Shown: one piece after another, positions 30,445-40,238 of the stretch
Numbering within the stretch: position 1 is the stretch's first letter
How the letters are laid out: each line of letters begins with the position of its first letter
From: Flavobacterium sp. ACN6
GTDB taxonomy: Bacteria > Bacteroidota > Bacteroidia > Flavobacteriales > Flavobacteriaceae
Reading direction: 5' to 3'
Length of the DNA: 64,000 nt
NCBI RefSeq assembly: GCF_002304005.1
Contig: NZ_MRCQ01000002.1
Location: 310,001 to 374,000, forward strand
The notes under the pieces: model-generated
Database searches by the model: none
Seen by the model: the letters and a program-made list of their open reading frames with translations, nothing else
What the model was told of the DNA's origin: nothing
Position numbers and translations under genes: made by a program

Positions 30445-31503
30445 ATGATCAACCTATTCAACACCCACATCGAGACGCTTTCTATACACCGCGTAGGAAA
30501 CAAAAGCCGTAACGAAGCCATTTTTTTATCAGAACAGCCATTTAATCTAAATGATGAAATTGTGCCTTTGATTAAAGAATACTTTTTTAAGCCTTTTCGA
30601 GAAAAAGAAGAAAACTATTATCAGTTTGCACACGAAGTGGACTTGGACTACAACGACATGTTTAAATATGCAACTGAAATTTTTGCTGATCCGGCAAATG
30701 TTCAGGAAGTTTCTAAAAACATTACAAAGCATTTATACGAGCAGTCAAATCATCCGCATATTAAAAACGGAGAGGTTTATGTAACTTATTTGACTAATCT
30801 AAGTATTGATAATAATGTAGTAGATGCAATCGGAATTTTTAAAAGCGAATTGCAGGCTGACTTTTTACAATTTGAAGAAAAAGACAGCAACCTGGAAATG
30901 ATCTTGCAGCAAGGTATCAACTTGAGCAAATTAGATAAAGGATGTTTAATTTTCAATTACAAAAAAGAAGAAGGATATAAAATTTTAACTGTAGACAGCA
31001 ACCGTTATGACGCGCGTTACTGGTTAGAACACTTTTTATCTGTTGATGCTTTTGAAGATGAAAATTTCATCACTAAAAAATATTTAAAATTCTGTCAAAA
31101 CTTCGCAAAAGATGTTGTTTTGCCAGCAGAAGACAAGAAAGAGGAAGTAATGTTTATGAACCGATCTGTGAATTATTTCGCTAAAAATGATCAGTTTGAA
31201 GAGCAGAATTTCTTGAATGAAGTATTAGATAATCCAGACTTAATTCCTGAATTCAAAAACTATAAAGTTGATAAAGGAGAAAAATACAGCATCGAAGATG
31301 TAACCTCATTCCCAATTGCCAACGCAGCAGTTTCTGACGCTAGAAAATCGATTAAAAACGTTATTAATCTGGATACTCATATTCAGATTAAAATGGATTT
31401 TATCAACCCTGAAAGTGCAGAAAAATTTGTTGAAAAAGGCTGGGATGAAGAAAAACAAATGTATTACTACTTAGTGTACTTCAACAAAGAAGAAAAAAGC
31501 TAA
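30445..31503 (+). CDS. Nucleoid-associated protein (YejK/NdpA family)
   Basis: A 352-residue protein of the NdpA/YejK family. Characteristic parts are the N-terminal HIETLSIHRVGNKSRNEAIF, the NGEVYVTYL strand (near 106), the SLSIDNN-like strand and the acid-rich helix LEMILQQGINLSKLDKGCLI near 150. In E. coli the family binds the nucleoid; the exact role is not known. It begins only 11 nt after the right repeat arm, so the repeat element may have separated it from its original promoter. A strong terminator follows. Confidence 0.9.
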   Translation: MINLFNTHIETLSIHRVGNKSRNEAIFLSEQPFNLNDEIVPLIKEYFFKPFREKEENYYQFAHEVDLDYNDMFKYATEIFADPANVQEVSKNITKHLYEQSNHPHIKNGEVYVTYLTNLSIDNNVVDAIGIFKSELQADFLQFEEKDSNLEMILQQGINLSKLDKGCLIFNYKKEEGYKILTVDSNRYDARYWLEHFLSVDAFEDENFITKKYLKFCQNFAKDVVLPAEDKKEEVMFMNRSVNYFAKNDQFEEQNFLNEVLDNPDLIPEFKNYKVDKGEKYSIEDVTSFPIANAAVSDARKSIKNVINLDTHIQIKMDFINPESAEKFVEKGWDEEKQMYYYLVYFNKEEKS

Positions 31504-31540
31504 GAAGTTTTCATTTTTCTATTACTTACTTAAAACAGAA

Positions 31541-31573
31541 AACGGCAGTTACAAATGTAACTGCCGTTTTTTT
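31541..31573 (+). terminator. Rho-independent terminator after the nucleoid-associated gene
   Basis: AACGGCAGTTAC and GTAACTGCCGTT form a perfect 12-bp stem with an AAAT loop, followed by T's. Confidence 0.95.
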
Positions 31574-31767
31574 ATGCCCTAAATTCTATAGATAAATAAT
31601 TTAGGAGGCTCAAAAACGCAATATCAAACCTATTATTCTATGACATCGGAGTTAATTTTTTGTTAAAACAAATGCGCTATTTTAGAAACCCTCTAGAATC
31701 AAGGGTTTTATCTATTGAATAATAAAGGAAAGAAATCGTAAAATACTGTTCATTCTTAATTTATCCT

Positions 31768-31775
31768 TAAATTTG
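31768..31775 (+). promoter_or_regulatory. -7 box TAAATTTG
   Basis: Exact TAnnTTTG 19 nt before ATG 31795. Upstream, in the gap, AAACCCT (31686) and AGGGTTT (31702) form a small inverted pair. Confidence 0.6.
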
Positions 31776-31794
31776 CATTAAAAAATAAACTAAG

Positions 31795-34164
31795 ATGGAT
31801 ATTCATTTTTACGAAGAAAGTCCTTTCACCACCATTATCTCATTTCATAAGCTAATTGAATCTTTTGAAGAAATTGCTTTATCAAATGTTGATTACAGAT
31901 CAAATTACGCAAAAGCCATTTTACAACAGATTGAATCTATTCCGGAATTAAGGACAGGAATTCAAGATTATTCTGTTATTAAAGAAAATGAAGCTTTAAT
32001 CAAAAATATTCTAGCTGATTTATTTCCTACAGCATTAACTCACAATGAAATAAAAGCGGTTACAATTCCCTTTCAAAACATCTCTTTTAACTATTCTGAA
32101 CGTTTCAAAAAGATTTTGAAAAATGCTGGAGATGAATTTTACATGGAAATTCGTGATTTCGATGAACATCAATTCTACATTAATAACTGTTGTTTGATTT
32201 TGAGCAATTATTACAAACAACATATTGATTTCAACAAGCCATTTTTCTACGATATTCCAGACGAAAGTGGTGTCGAAAAACATTATCGTATTTTGTACAA
32301 TGCTGATTTCATGGAAATTATTCCAACCGAAAATTCAATTCCTTTAACTCAGGAAGATATTGACCAGCTGATTGATAATTACAATGATATTAATCTATGG
32401 AAATCTAAATTCCCAAAAGGAAGCTGGATTTTAAGAGGTTTCGGAATTGTTTCGCTATTTGATGCTACTACCGAAAGTGCTATTTCTACCTTAAAAAGTA
32501 ACTTATTGAAACCTGGTGTAAAAACCGTTACAAGTGATCAGGAAGTTTCTAATATTTTTCAGTCAATTTTTAATCTTCCCAATTTAAAAGTCGGATTTAT
32601 TATTTACAATCCAGAAGAAGAGAAATTTATCAGACCAGTTAAATATGAAACCCAGCTTAAAAGTTTCTTACTTTCTTCGGATCAGGAAGTAGATTGCCGA
32701 AATGCCTTTTTTGGATGCTCATTTGAAAATCTGCTGGACAAAAAAGAACCTTTTGTTATTTCTAATGTTCAAAAATTCACAGACGAGTCAACGAATAAAA
32801 GACTTGGCGAGCATTTATTGAAACAAAATATTCACAGCTGTATTTTTGCTCCCGTTATTAAAGACGGCCATTTATTGGGTGTAGTAGAATTGGTTTCGGA
32901 AAAGGCAAGAGATTTAAATAGTGTCAATGCTACAAAACTAGAATTGGTTTTGCCGTATTTAACCGACACTATCGACCGCTACAATACAGATATGCAGCAT
33001 CAGGTTGAAGCGATTATTCAGCGAGAATATACTACGATTCACCCGAGTGTTTATTGGAAATTCAAAAAAGAATCGCAGAATTACTTTCAGAATAGCAATC
33101 ACACAAAAGATTATATTTTTAAAGAGATTGTGTTTAAAAATGTATTTCCACTATACGGACAAATCGATATTAAAAGTTCTTCTGAACATCGAAATGAAAC
33201 AGTAAAAACTGATTTGAAAAGTCAGCTTACAGCGCTTTTGGAAATTTTCGATAATCAGGATCCAAATTCAAATCTGGTTCTTTTGGAACAAAGAAAATTT
33301 GAACTGGAATCGCTAAGAAGCGAATTGGATTTCCCTTTAAAAGCGGATACCGAACAACATATTCAACGTTATATTGAAGAAGAAATTCATCCAATACTTA
33401 AGAATACAAAAAGTAACGAAAAAAACGAAAAATTAGAAAAACTATACTTTGAAAGTCTGGACGAAAAAACAGGAATGTTTTATCATGAAAGAAAGAAATT
33501 TGACAATGCCATGTCTATTATCAATAAGAGACTGGCAACCGTTTTAGATAAAAAACAAGTCGAGGCTCAGCAAATTTATCCGCATTATTACGAGCGTTTT
33601 AAAACGGATGGCGTAGAACACAATTTATATATCGGAGCTTCGATTTCGCCGACAAAACCATTTGATATTATGTATCTGCACAATCTTCGTTTGTGGCAGT
33701 TACAGACTTTATGCGAAATGGAATTGGAACATCATGAATTGAAAGAGTCGCTTCCGTATGAATTGGATGTTACTTCGCTGATTCTGGTTTTCAGTGCTCC
33801 GCTTTCAATTCGTTTTAGAATGGATGAAAAACGCTTTGATGTCGACGGAACTTACAATGCTAGATATGAAGTCGTTAAAAAAAGAATTGACAAATCGAAC
33901 ATTAAAGGAACAAACGAAAGAATTACGGAAAAAGAAAAAATTACGATCGTTTATTCTCAAAACAGCGAAGAAGCAGAATATTTAAAATATATTAAATACT
34001 TGCAGCACAAGAAAATACTTGAGCCTTCGATTGAACAATTTGAAGTAGAAGATCTTCAAGGTGTTTCTGGTTTGAGAGCGATTCGTGTAAAAGTCATTAA
34101 TAACATTTCAAATCCTGGAGTAAAAAAGATTACTTATCAAGATTTATTAGATGAGCTCAACTAA
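31795..34164 (+). CDS. Large GAF-domain cytoplasmic protein
   Basis: A 789-residue soluble protein without membrane segments. Residues about 240-400 read as a GAF domain (LKVGFIIYNPEEEKF, the variable middle, then HSCIFAPVIKDGHLLGVVEL and the closing helix). No catalytic output domain such as HisKA, GGDEF or PP2C is recognisable in the remaining 390 residues, which are helix- and charge-rich (for example KSNEKNEKLEKLYFESLDEK). It looks like a Bacteroidota-specific GAF protein. It is monocistronic and convergent with the HD-PycTM gene. Confidence 0.82.
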   Translation: MDIHFYEESPFTTIISFHKLIESFEEIALSNVDYRSNYAKAILQQIESIPELRTGIQDYSVIKENEALIKNILADLFPTALTHNEIKAVTIPFQNISFNYSERFKKILKNAGDEFYMEIRDFDEHQFYINNCCLILSNYYKQHIDFNKPFFYDIPDESGVEKHYRILYNADFMEIIPTENSIPLTQEDIDQLIDNYNDINLWKSKFPKGSWILRGFGIVSLFDATTESAISTLKSNLLKPGVKTVTSDQEVSNIFQSIFNLPNLKVGFIIYNPEEEKFIRPVKYETQLKSFLLSSDQEVDCRNAFFGCSFENLLDKKEPFVISNVQKFTDESTNKRLGEHLLKQNIHSCIFAPVIKDGHLLGVVELVSEKARDLNSVNATKLELVLPYLTDTIDRYNTDMQHQVEAIIQREYTTIHPSVYWKFKKESQNYFQNSNHTKDYIFKEIVFKNVFPLYGQIDIKSSSEHRNETVKTDLKSQLTALLEIFDNQDPNSNLVLLEQRKFELESLRSELDFPLKADTEQHIQRYIEEEIHPILKNTKSNEKNEKLEKLYFESLDEKTGMFYHERKKFDNAMSIINKRLATVLDKKQVEAQQIYPHYYERFKTDGVEHNLYIGASISPTKPFDIMYLHNLRLWQLQTLCEMELEHHELKESLPYELDVTSLILVFSAPLSIRFRMDEKRFDVDGTYNARYEVVKKRIDKSNIKGTNERITEKEKITIVYSQNSEEAEYLKYIKYLQHKKILEPSIEQFEVEDLQGVSGLRAIRVKVINNISNPGVKKITYQDLLDELN

Positions 34165-34198
34165 AAGCTAGACTTTTTTTATGAATTATTGAGTTTAA

Positions 34199-34231
34199 AG
34201 CTTTGTCAAAGTTTGAAACTTTGACAAAGCT
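34199..34231. repeat. Perfect 33-nt palindrome between convergent genes
   Basis: AGCTTTGTCAAAGTTT (34199-34214), a central G, and AAACTTTGACAAAGCT (34216-34231). Outer parts (GAGTTTA, TAAACTC) extend the symmetry. Same design (long arms around one G) as the palindromes at 5501-5529 and 29174-29204, but different sequence. Confidence 0.9.
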
Positions 34232-34254
34232 GCTAAACTCATATACTTAAACTT

Positions 34255-35433
34255 TTAAATTGACTTAAAAGCAATTACAAAAGAGATTACTGTAATAATC
34301 AACCCGAACATAAAAAAGTTATAGGCAATTCGGAGTAAGTTGTATTTACGTTGTAAAACCAATCCTAGGTAATACAAGTCCTTAATCATTGTGGAGTACA
34401 AATAATCGCGGTCTTTCATCATTTCGTTCATAGCCCAGTCATAATCTTCAAGAGGCATTTTATAGAAATTTCCAAAAAACATTAAATTCACTTTTTTTGC
34501 TTCAACATCGCCCCGCGTAAAAAATCCAGAAGTTACTTTTGGTCTGGTCGAAAGAATGGCAAAAATGATTGTAATTACACTAGACATCAACATTATAAAA
34601 GTCGGAATAACCAAGTGCGCATTCTTCGGACTATCTAATTTTGGAATAATAGAAGATAAAGCAATCGAAATAATAATTGCGTTTACAGACAACAAAATAT
34701 TGGCTTTACTGTCGGCAATGCCGCTTAAACGAGTATGATTTCCAAGTGTTACACGAAATAAAGTATCAATCCCTCGATCTGGTTTTTCTACTTTTTCTTT
34801 CTTTTTATTTTCTTGTTCAATCGCTGCAGCCGCTTTTAATTCCTGTTTATTTATTTTTTTCTGAATAAGAAGTAAGTTCTTTTCCTTTAAAGGCTGCCAT
34901 TTTCTCAGCGCATAATCGGTGTAGAAACGGTGTTTATTCAATAAAAAATTCAAATTTTCTCTCGTCCATTCGGAATTAGAAAAACTTACAATTCCAGTAT
35001 TCTTAAGCTCTAGACGCAATAATTCGCAGGTTGTCGTATATTCTTCTCCCATTAAATGGGCATAATCTGCGTCTTTGATTATTTTTTCTAAATGTGTTCT
35101 AGGCTCATATTCTTTGGCTGTAGCCAAAATCAAACTCGAAACAAGCGTTATAAACTCTTCCGATTTTCCTTTTTGATGTAAAAAATCAGCAGCTATTTTT
35201 GTACTTGCTTTTTCATGATTTTCATATCCTTCAATATATCCAGTGTCATGAAACCATGCAGCAACCAAAAGAGCCTCTTTATCCTCACCTTCTACATCTT
35301 CTTTCTTGCATAACTCTTTGACTGCTGAGAATACTGTAAAAGTATGGCTGAAATTATGATAAGAATATAAATTAGAAAGTTTATCTTTGAGTAAATTACT
35401 GACGAAATCTTCGGATTGTTCTATTAGATTCAT
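34255..35433 (-). CDS. HD phosphohydrolase fused to a PycTM-like (DUF5706) membrane domain
   Basis: A 392-residue protein. Residues about 20-190 form an HD domain: His 26/30 in YHNFSHT, His-Asp 62-63 in AWFHDTGY, Asp in IKDADYAHL (near 121-123). A charged linker rich in Lys/Glu follows, then a region starting RGIDTLFRVTLGNHTRLSGI (near 218) with ADSKANILLSVNA and three membrane helices, the features of the Pycsar effector membrane domain PycTM. In Pycsar defence PycTM is a membrane-damaging effector for cCMP/cUMP; here no cyclase is nearby. Divergent from the next gene with only 26 bp between starts. Confidence 0.85.
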   Translation of the reverse strand: MNLIEQSEDFVSNLLKDKLSNLYSYHNFSHTFTVFSAVKELCKKEDVEGEDKEALLVAAWFHDTGYIEGYENHEKASTKIAADFLHQKGKSEEFITLVSSLILATAKEYEPRTHLEKIIKDADYAHLMGEEYTTTCELLRLELKNTGIVSFSNSEWTRENLNFLLNKHRFYTDYALRKWQPLKEKNLLLIQKKINKQELKAAAAIEQENKKKEKVEKPDRGIDTLFRVTLGNHTRLSGIADSKANILLSVNAIIISIALSSIIPKLDSPKNAHLVIPTFIMLMSSVITIIFAILSTRPKVTSGFFTRGDVEAKKVNLMFFGNFYKMPLEDYDWAMNEMMKDRDYLYSTMIKDLYYLGLVLQRKYNLLRIAYNFFMFGLIITVISFVIAFKSI

Positions 35434-35459
35434 AAAGAATATTTTTATACCACTAAATT

Positions 35460-38400
35460 ATGAAATTGTTTTTGGATAATCATTTTATTGCAAAAATTAA
35501 AACAGGAACAGTTACTTTCGTACTGCTTTTCCTAGTTTATTCTTGCGCAACTCACAAACCGCAATACGGAAAAAATGTAAGCGCAAACGAAAATGAAAAC
35601 GCAACTGATACTATAAAAATTGCACACACTTTTTATCTTGTCGGAGATGCTGGAAATGCCGATGAACTACAGGCACAGCAAACCCTAGAGCTTTTACATC
35701 AAAAGCTGAAAAAGGCGAATAAAAAGTCAACTCTGCTGTTTTTAGGAGATAATATATATCCTAAAGGCTTTCCGAGTGATAAAAATGCTGCAGATGTTGC
35801 TTTGGCAGAAACAAAGCTGACAAATCAATTAAATCTGGCTAAAGGTTTTAGAGGAAAAACAATTTTTATTCCCGGTAACCACGACTGGTACAGCGGTATT
35901 AAAGGTTTAGAACTACAGGCTGATTTTGTTACCAAACAACTTAATGATAAAAAAGCTTTCTTACCGAGAAAGTCTTGTGCCATTGAAGATGTCAAAATTG
36001 ATAGTACTACTACGTTAGTAACTATTGACAGCGAATGGTTTCTGGAAGATTGGGATAATCACCCAACTATCAATGACAATTGCGAAATTAAAACTCGGGA
36101 AGATTTCTTTGACGAACTGGAAAATATCCTAAATAAAAATCAGGAAAAAACAGTTGTTTTAGCGATTCATCATCCTTTGTTAAGCAACGGAACACACGGT
36201 GGACAGTTTTCATTAGAAAAACAATTGTTTCCTTTGGAACAAAAAATACCACTTCCCATAATTGGCTCTTTTATTAATTTACTAAGAAAAACTTCTGGAG
36301 TGAGTCCGCAGGATATTCAGAATAAACAATATACGATTTATGCCAAAAGAATTAAAACGCTTTTGCAAAAGCAGAAAAATGTAATCGTAGTTTCTGGACA
36401 CGATCATAATCTGCAATTTATCAGCAAAGAAAATATTCAGCAAATCATTAGCGGCGCTGGTTCGAAATCTGAAGCTGCGAGAGCCGTAAACGAAAATGAT
36501 TTTTCGTACGGAGGAAATGGATACGCTGTTTTAACTTTATTCAAAAGCGGCGATACCAAAGTTTCTTATTATGGAAATGAAAATAATAAGGAGAAATTAC
36601 TTTTTGAACGTGAAATTATAAAAGCCAAAGAAATTAACTGGGCAACGGATATTCCTAATAGTTTCCCTTCCAAAATTACAACTTCTATCTATTCAGCAAA
36701 AATGACCGATAAAAGTTTGTTCCATAAATTTTTATTTGGCCAGCATTACAGAAAATATTACAGCATGCCTATTGAGGCGAAAGTTGCTACTATAGATACT
36801 TTAAAGGGCGGTTTAAAACCTATTCGCGAAGGCGGCGGGCACCAATCTGTTTCTTTACGAATGTCTGATCCGAAAGGGCGCGAATATGTAATGCGCGGCA
36901 TGAAAAAAAGTGCGACTGTGTTTTTACAATCTGTTGCTTTTAAAGATCAATATGTTGTAAATGAATTTGAAGATACTTATGCAGAAAATTTCTTGTTTGA
37001 TTTCTACACGACTTCTCATCCTTACGCGCCTTTTGCAATTGGAAGCATGTCAGATCGAATTGGAGTTTTTCATACAAATCCCGTTTTATATTATATTCCG
37101 AGACAGAAAGGCTTAGGTGAATTTAATTCTGGTTTTGGAGACCAACTGTATATGGTAGAAGAAAGACCTGCGGATAATCATCTGGACGGTAAAAATTTTG
37201 GAAGTCCAACTAATATTATCGGGACAGATGATATGATGCTTAATCTTCATAAAGATGAAAAATATTCGGTTGATGAAAAAGAATATATAAAAGCCCGTTT
37301 ATTTGATATGCTGATTGGCGATTGGGACAGACACAGCGATCAATGGCGTTGGGCAGAATTTAAAAAAGACGGTAAAGTAATTTACAAACCAATTCCGCGA
37401 GACAGAGATCAGGCTTTTGCGAAATACGATGGAACTTTACTTTCTATTTTAATGAACATTCCGGCACTTCGCCACATGCGTACTTTTAAGTATAAAATTG
37501 ATAATGTCAAATGGTTAAGCAGGGAGCCTTATCCAATGGATTTGGCTTTTTTAAGAACTTCTGGAGAAAAAGAATGGCTCGAGCAGGCAAAATTTATTCA
37601 AGAAAATTTATCTGACAGTGATATAGAAAATGCTTTTAAAAGTTTACCAAAAGAAGTTCAGGACGGAACGATTAAGGAGATTATAGCAAAATTAAAAAAC
37701 AGAAAAAGAGATCTTCAAAAATATGCATCACGTTATTCTGATGTGCTGAGTAAAACGGTTATGATTGCCGGAACTGATAAAAAAGACAAATTTGTTTTGA
37801 ATCATAATGCTAAAAAAAGTATTGAAATTCAAGTTTTCAGAGCAAAAAAAGAGGGCGATGAATTGCAGTATACAAAAACAGTAACTGATGCCAAAACCAA
37901 AAATTTATGGATTTATGGTTTAGATGATAATGATATTTTTGAGGTAAAAGGAAATGAGAAATCAAGAATTAAAGTCCGCTTAATTGGAGGTCAGAACAAT
38001 GATACCTATAATATTGAAAACGGAAGAAAGGTTATTGTTTACGATTTTAAATCAAAAGAAAACACTTATAATTTAGATTCTAAAACACAGACACAGTTAA
38101 CTGACGATTATGATGTGAACTTGTATAATTACGAAAAACCAAAATACAATGTTGTTTCTGGTCTTCCAAATATTGGTTTTAATCCAGATGACGGCGTAAA
38201 AGTGGGTATTAATTTAAATTATACTGTTAACAATTTCAAACAGAATCCATATACTCAAAGACATGTTTTAAATGCTTTCTACTACTTTGCAACTGGCGGT
38301 TTAGAATTTAATTATGCAGCACATTTCCCAGGTTTACTAGGGAAATGGGTTATTGATGTGGAATCACTTTACACAACTCCAAATTTTGCCATGAATTATT

Positions 38401-39194
38401 TTGGTTACGGAAACGAAACCACTTATGACGATGATGAAGTTAGTTTGGATTATAACCGTGTTCGTATTCGTAAATTTAATGCTTCGGGTGCAGTTCGCCA
38501 TGTTGGTCGATATGGAAGTGAATTTAGCATACAGCCAATTTATCAGAGAATGACGGTGGAAGAAACAGAAAATAGATTTATCGATACTCCTAACATTGTA
38601 AATCCAAATGTTTTTGATACTCAAAATTTTGGCGGTTTAAAAGTGAAATATCTTTTCAAAAATTCTGATTTTGCCGCGAAACCAAATTTAGGTATGGCTT
38701 TTATGATCGCTGCAACGTGGACTGCAAATCTGGATGAAACGGAGAAAAATTTTCCAACTCTGGAAAGTTTCTTAGGATTTACACATAAATTAGATAAAAA
38801 TGGTAAATTGGTTTTAGCGACTTATGTTAAAGGTAAAGCCATTTTAAATAATAATTACGAATTCTATCAAGGGGCTACTTTGGGTGGCGATACGGATTTA
38901 AGAGGTTTTAGAAATGAACGCTTTTTAGGAAGTTCCTATTTCTCTCAGAGTTCAGATTTACGTTTAAGCTTGGGTAGAATCAGAAAAACGATTGCTCCTT
39001 TTACCTATGGCGTTTTAGGCGGTTTCGACTACGGAAGAGTTTGGCTGAACGGCGAAGATTCTAAAAAATGGCACCATGATTACGGCGGCGGACTTTGGTT
39101 AAACGCTATAAATATTTTAACTGCCAGAATCTCTTACTTTAAATCTCCTGATGAAATTGGAAGGGTGATTTTTGGAGCGGCATATAGCTTCTAG
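35460..39194 (+). CDS. Lipoprotein with calcineurin-like metallophosphoesterase and C-terminal outer-membrane barrel
   Basis: A 1244-residue surface protein. A lipobox LVYSC ends at Cys29. Residues about 55-340 have all metallophosphoesterase motifs: GDAGN, FLGDNIYPKG, PGNHDWYSG, AIHHPLLS and SGHDHNLQF. The middle (about 430-860) is not recognised; it contains GDWDRHSDQWRWAE and PRDRDQAFAKYDG. The last 330 residues look like an Omp85/surface-antigen barrel (NPDDGVKVGINLNYTVNNFK, GGDTDLRGFRNERFLGSSYF, and final FGAAYSF). Substrate unknown; perhaps a phosphatase on the cell surface. Confidence 0.85.
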   Translation: MKLFLDNHFIAKIKTGTVTFVLLFLVYSCATHKPQYGKNVSANENENATDTIKIAHTFYLVGDAGNADELQAQQTLELLHQKLKKANKKSTLLFLGDNIYPKGFPSDKNAADVALAETKLTNQLNLAKGFRGKTIFIPGNHDWYSGIKGLELQADFVTKQLNDKKAFLPRKSCAIEDVKIDSTTTLVTIDSEWFLEDWDNHPTINDNCEIKTREDFFDELENILNKNQEKTVVLAIHHPLLSNGTHGGQFSLEKQLFPLEQKIPLPIIGSFINLLRKTSGVSPQDIQNKQYTIYAKRIKTLLQKQKNVIVVSGHDHNLQFISKENIQQIISGAGSKSEAARAVNENDFSYGGNGYAVLTLFKSGDTKVSYYGNENNKEKLLFEREIIKAKEINWATDIPNSFPSKITTSIYSAKMTDKSLFHKFLFGQHYRKYYSMPIEAKVATIDTLKGGLKPIREGGGHQSVSLRMSDPKGREYVMRGMKKSATVFLQSVAFKDQYVVNEFEDTYAENFLFDFYTTSHPYAPFAIGSMSDRIGVFHTNPVLYYIPRQKGLGEFNSGFGDQLYMVEERPADNHLDGKNFGSPTNIIGTDDMMLNLHKDEKYSVDEKEYIKARLFDMLIGDWDRHSDQWRWAEFKKDGKVIYKPIPRDRDQAFAKYDGTLLSILMNIPALRHMRTFKYKIDNVKWLSREPYPMDLAFLRTSGEKEWLEQAKFIQENLSDSDIENAFKSLPKEVQDGTIKEIIAKLKNRKRDLQKYASRYSDVLSKTVMIAGTDKKDKFVLNHNAKKSIEIQVFRAKKEGDELQYTKTVTDAKTKNLWIYGLDDNDIFEVKGNEKSRIKVRLIGGQNNDTYNIENGRKVIVYDFKSKENTYNLDSKTQTQLTDDYDVNLYNYEKPKYNVVSGLPNIGFNPDDGVKVGINLNYTVNNFKQNPYTQRHVLNAFYYFATGGLEFNYAAHFPGLLGKWVIDVESLYTTPNFAMNYFGYGNETTYDDDEVSLDYNRVRIRKFNASGAVRHVGRYGSEFSIQPIYQRMTVEETENRFIDTPNIVNPNVFDTQNFGGLKVKYLFKNSDFAAKPNLGMAFMIAATWTANLDETEKNFPTLESFLGFTHKLDKNGKLVLATYVKGKAILNNNYEFYQGATLGGDTDLRGFRNERFLGSSYFSQSSDLRLSLGRIRKTIAPFTYGVLGGFDYGRVWLNGEDSKKWHHDYGGGLWLNAINILTARISYFKSPDEIGRVIFGAAYSF

Positions 39195-39196
39195 AA

Positions 39197-39230
39197 AAGG
39201 TTCAAAGGAACAGAGCGACAAAGGTTCAAA
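39197..39230. repeat. Solo GGTTCAAAGG-family repeat
   Basis: AAGGTTCAAAGGAACAGAGC followed by GACAAAGGTTCAAAG, directly after the preceding stop codon; same family as the arms at 29930 and 30396 and the array at 21951. Confidence 0.75.
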
Positions 39231-39236
39231 GTTTTT

Positions 39237-39310
39237 TAGCCACGAATTACACAAATTTTCACGAATTCTATTAAACAAAAATTAGTAAAAAATTGTGTAA
39301 TTCGTGGCTA
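39237..39310. repeat. Long inverted repeat between convergent genes
   Basis: TAGCCACGAATTACACAA (39237-39254) and TTGTGTAATTCGTGGCTA (39293-39310) are perfect 18-bp inverted repeats, followed on the plus strand by a run of T from 39313. It may end transcription of the metallophosphoesterase gene. Confidence 0.9.
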
Positions 39311-39361
39311 ACTTTTTTTTCTATAAATAAAATCTTGTTCCCGAAGCTTCAGGATAGAATT

Positions 39362-40222
39362 TTACTTCAACTTATATTCGTACACATCTCCTCCTACTTT
39401 ATTTGTTTTTTCATCGGCGATTAATAAAGTGTTATTGTCTTTAAAAACGATGGCTTCTTTTTGTGAAAAGTGATTAAGATTTAATTCTGTATGAGTTCCT
39501 TTGTGAAATAAATCGCCTTTAAAACCTTTAAATAAAAGCACTTTGTCATGACTCAATAAAGCAACTTTTTTTCCGTCTGGACTTATTGTGGCGCTTGTTA
39601 AAACACAATGATTGTAATTACTGCAGGTTTTGAATTCACCAATTTTAACCGCTTTTTGAGTTCCAGATGCATTTTTGATTTTGTAGATAAAAGCTGTCCC
39701 ATCAAAACCTTTACTTCTGTTTTTTGTAAAAAGATAAAAGTAACCGCCGTGTTCAAAGAAACCTTCAACATCATAAAACAGTTCTTTTTTCTTTGGAGGA
39801 AATTCGGTTTGTTCCGGGTATGAAAATGAGATTTTATATTCGGCTTTAGCCAAATCTTTATTTAATTCTCCTTTAGCAACTTTATAAATACATAAATCTC
39901 TGCGTTCGTTATCGTTGTTTCCAAAATCACCTATGTAAATATTTCCAGATTTATCTTTCGTAATATCTTCCCAATCGACATTTGCGGCGTTAGAAATTGT
40001 AATTGTTTTTTCTAATTTACCTTTAGAATCAATGGCATAAATAGCATTTTTGTTACCGCTGTCTTCCAAAGTATAAAGTATATTGGTCTCAGGAAAATAA
40101 GTTATCCCAGAAACTTCTTTTAATTTTTTCGGAAGCGAATAAAGCGTTTTCAAATCACTGCCAGATTGCTGCTGGCAAGCTAATAAAACTATAGAAACTA
40201 CTGCTAAAAAAGATTTTTTCAT
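39362..40222 (-). CDS. Beta-propeller-like lipoprotein, function unknown
   Basis: A 286-residue lipoprotein; the signal MKKSFLAVVSIVLLAC gives an acylated Cys at 16. The body has repeated strands with DWEDITKDKSGNIYIGDFGN, SGITYFPETNILYTLEDSGN and ATISPDGKKVALLSHDKVLL, resembling SdiA-regulated or phytase-like beta-propellers. The acidic loops could bind calcium. I place the start at the ATG at 40222; an in-frame ATG 7 codons upstream lies in a dispersed repeat (40239-40263) and has no signal-like start. The 48-nt gap from the upstream kinase-like gene suggests an operon. Confidence 0.75.
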   Translation of the reverse strand: MKKSFLAVVSIVLLACQQQSGSDLKTLYSLPKKLKEVSGITYFPETNILYTLEDSGNKNAIYAIDSKGKLEKTITISNAANVDWEDITKDKSGNIYIGDFGNNDNERRDLCIYKVAKGELNKDLAKAEYKISFSYPEQTEFPPKKKELFYDVEGFFEHGGYFYLFTKNRSKGFDGTAFIYKIKNASGTQKAVKIGEFKTCSNYNHCVLTSATISPDGKKVALLSHDKVLLFKGFKGDLFHKGTHTELNLNHFSQKEAIVFKDNNTLLIADEKTNKVGGDVYEYKLK

Positions 40223-40238
40223 ATAATTATATTTTTTT

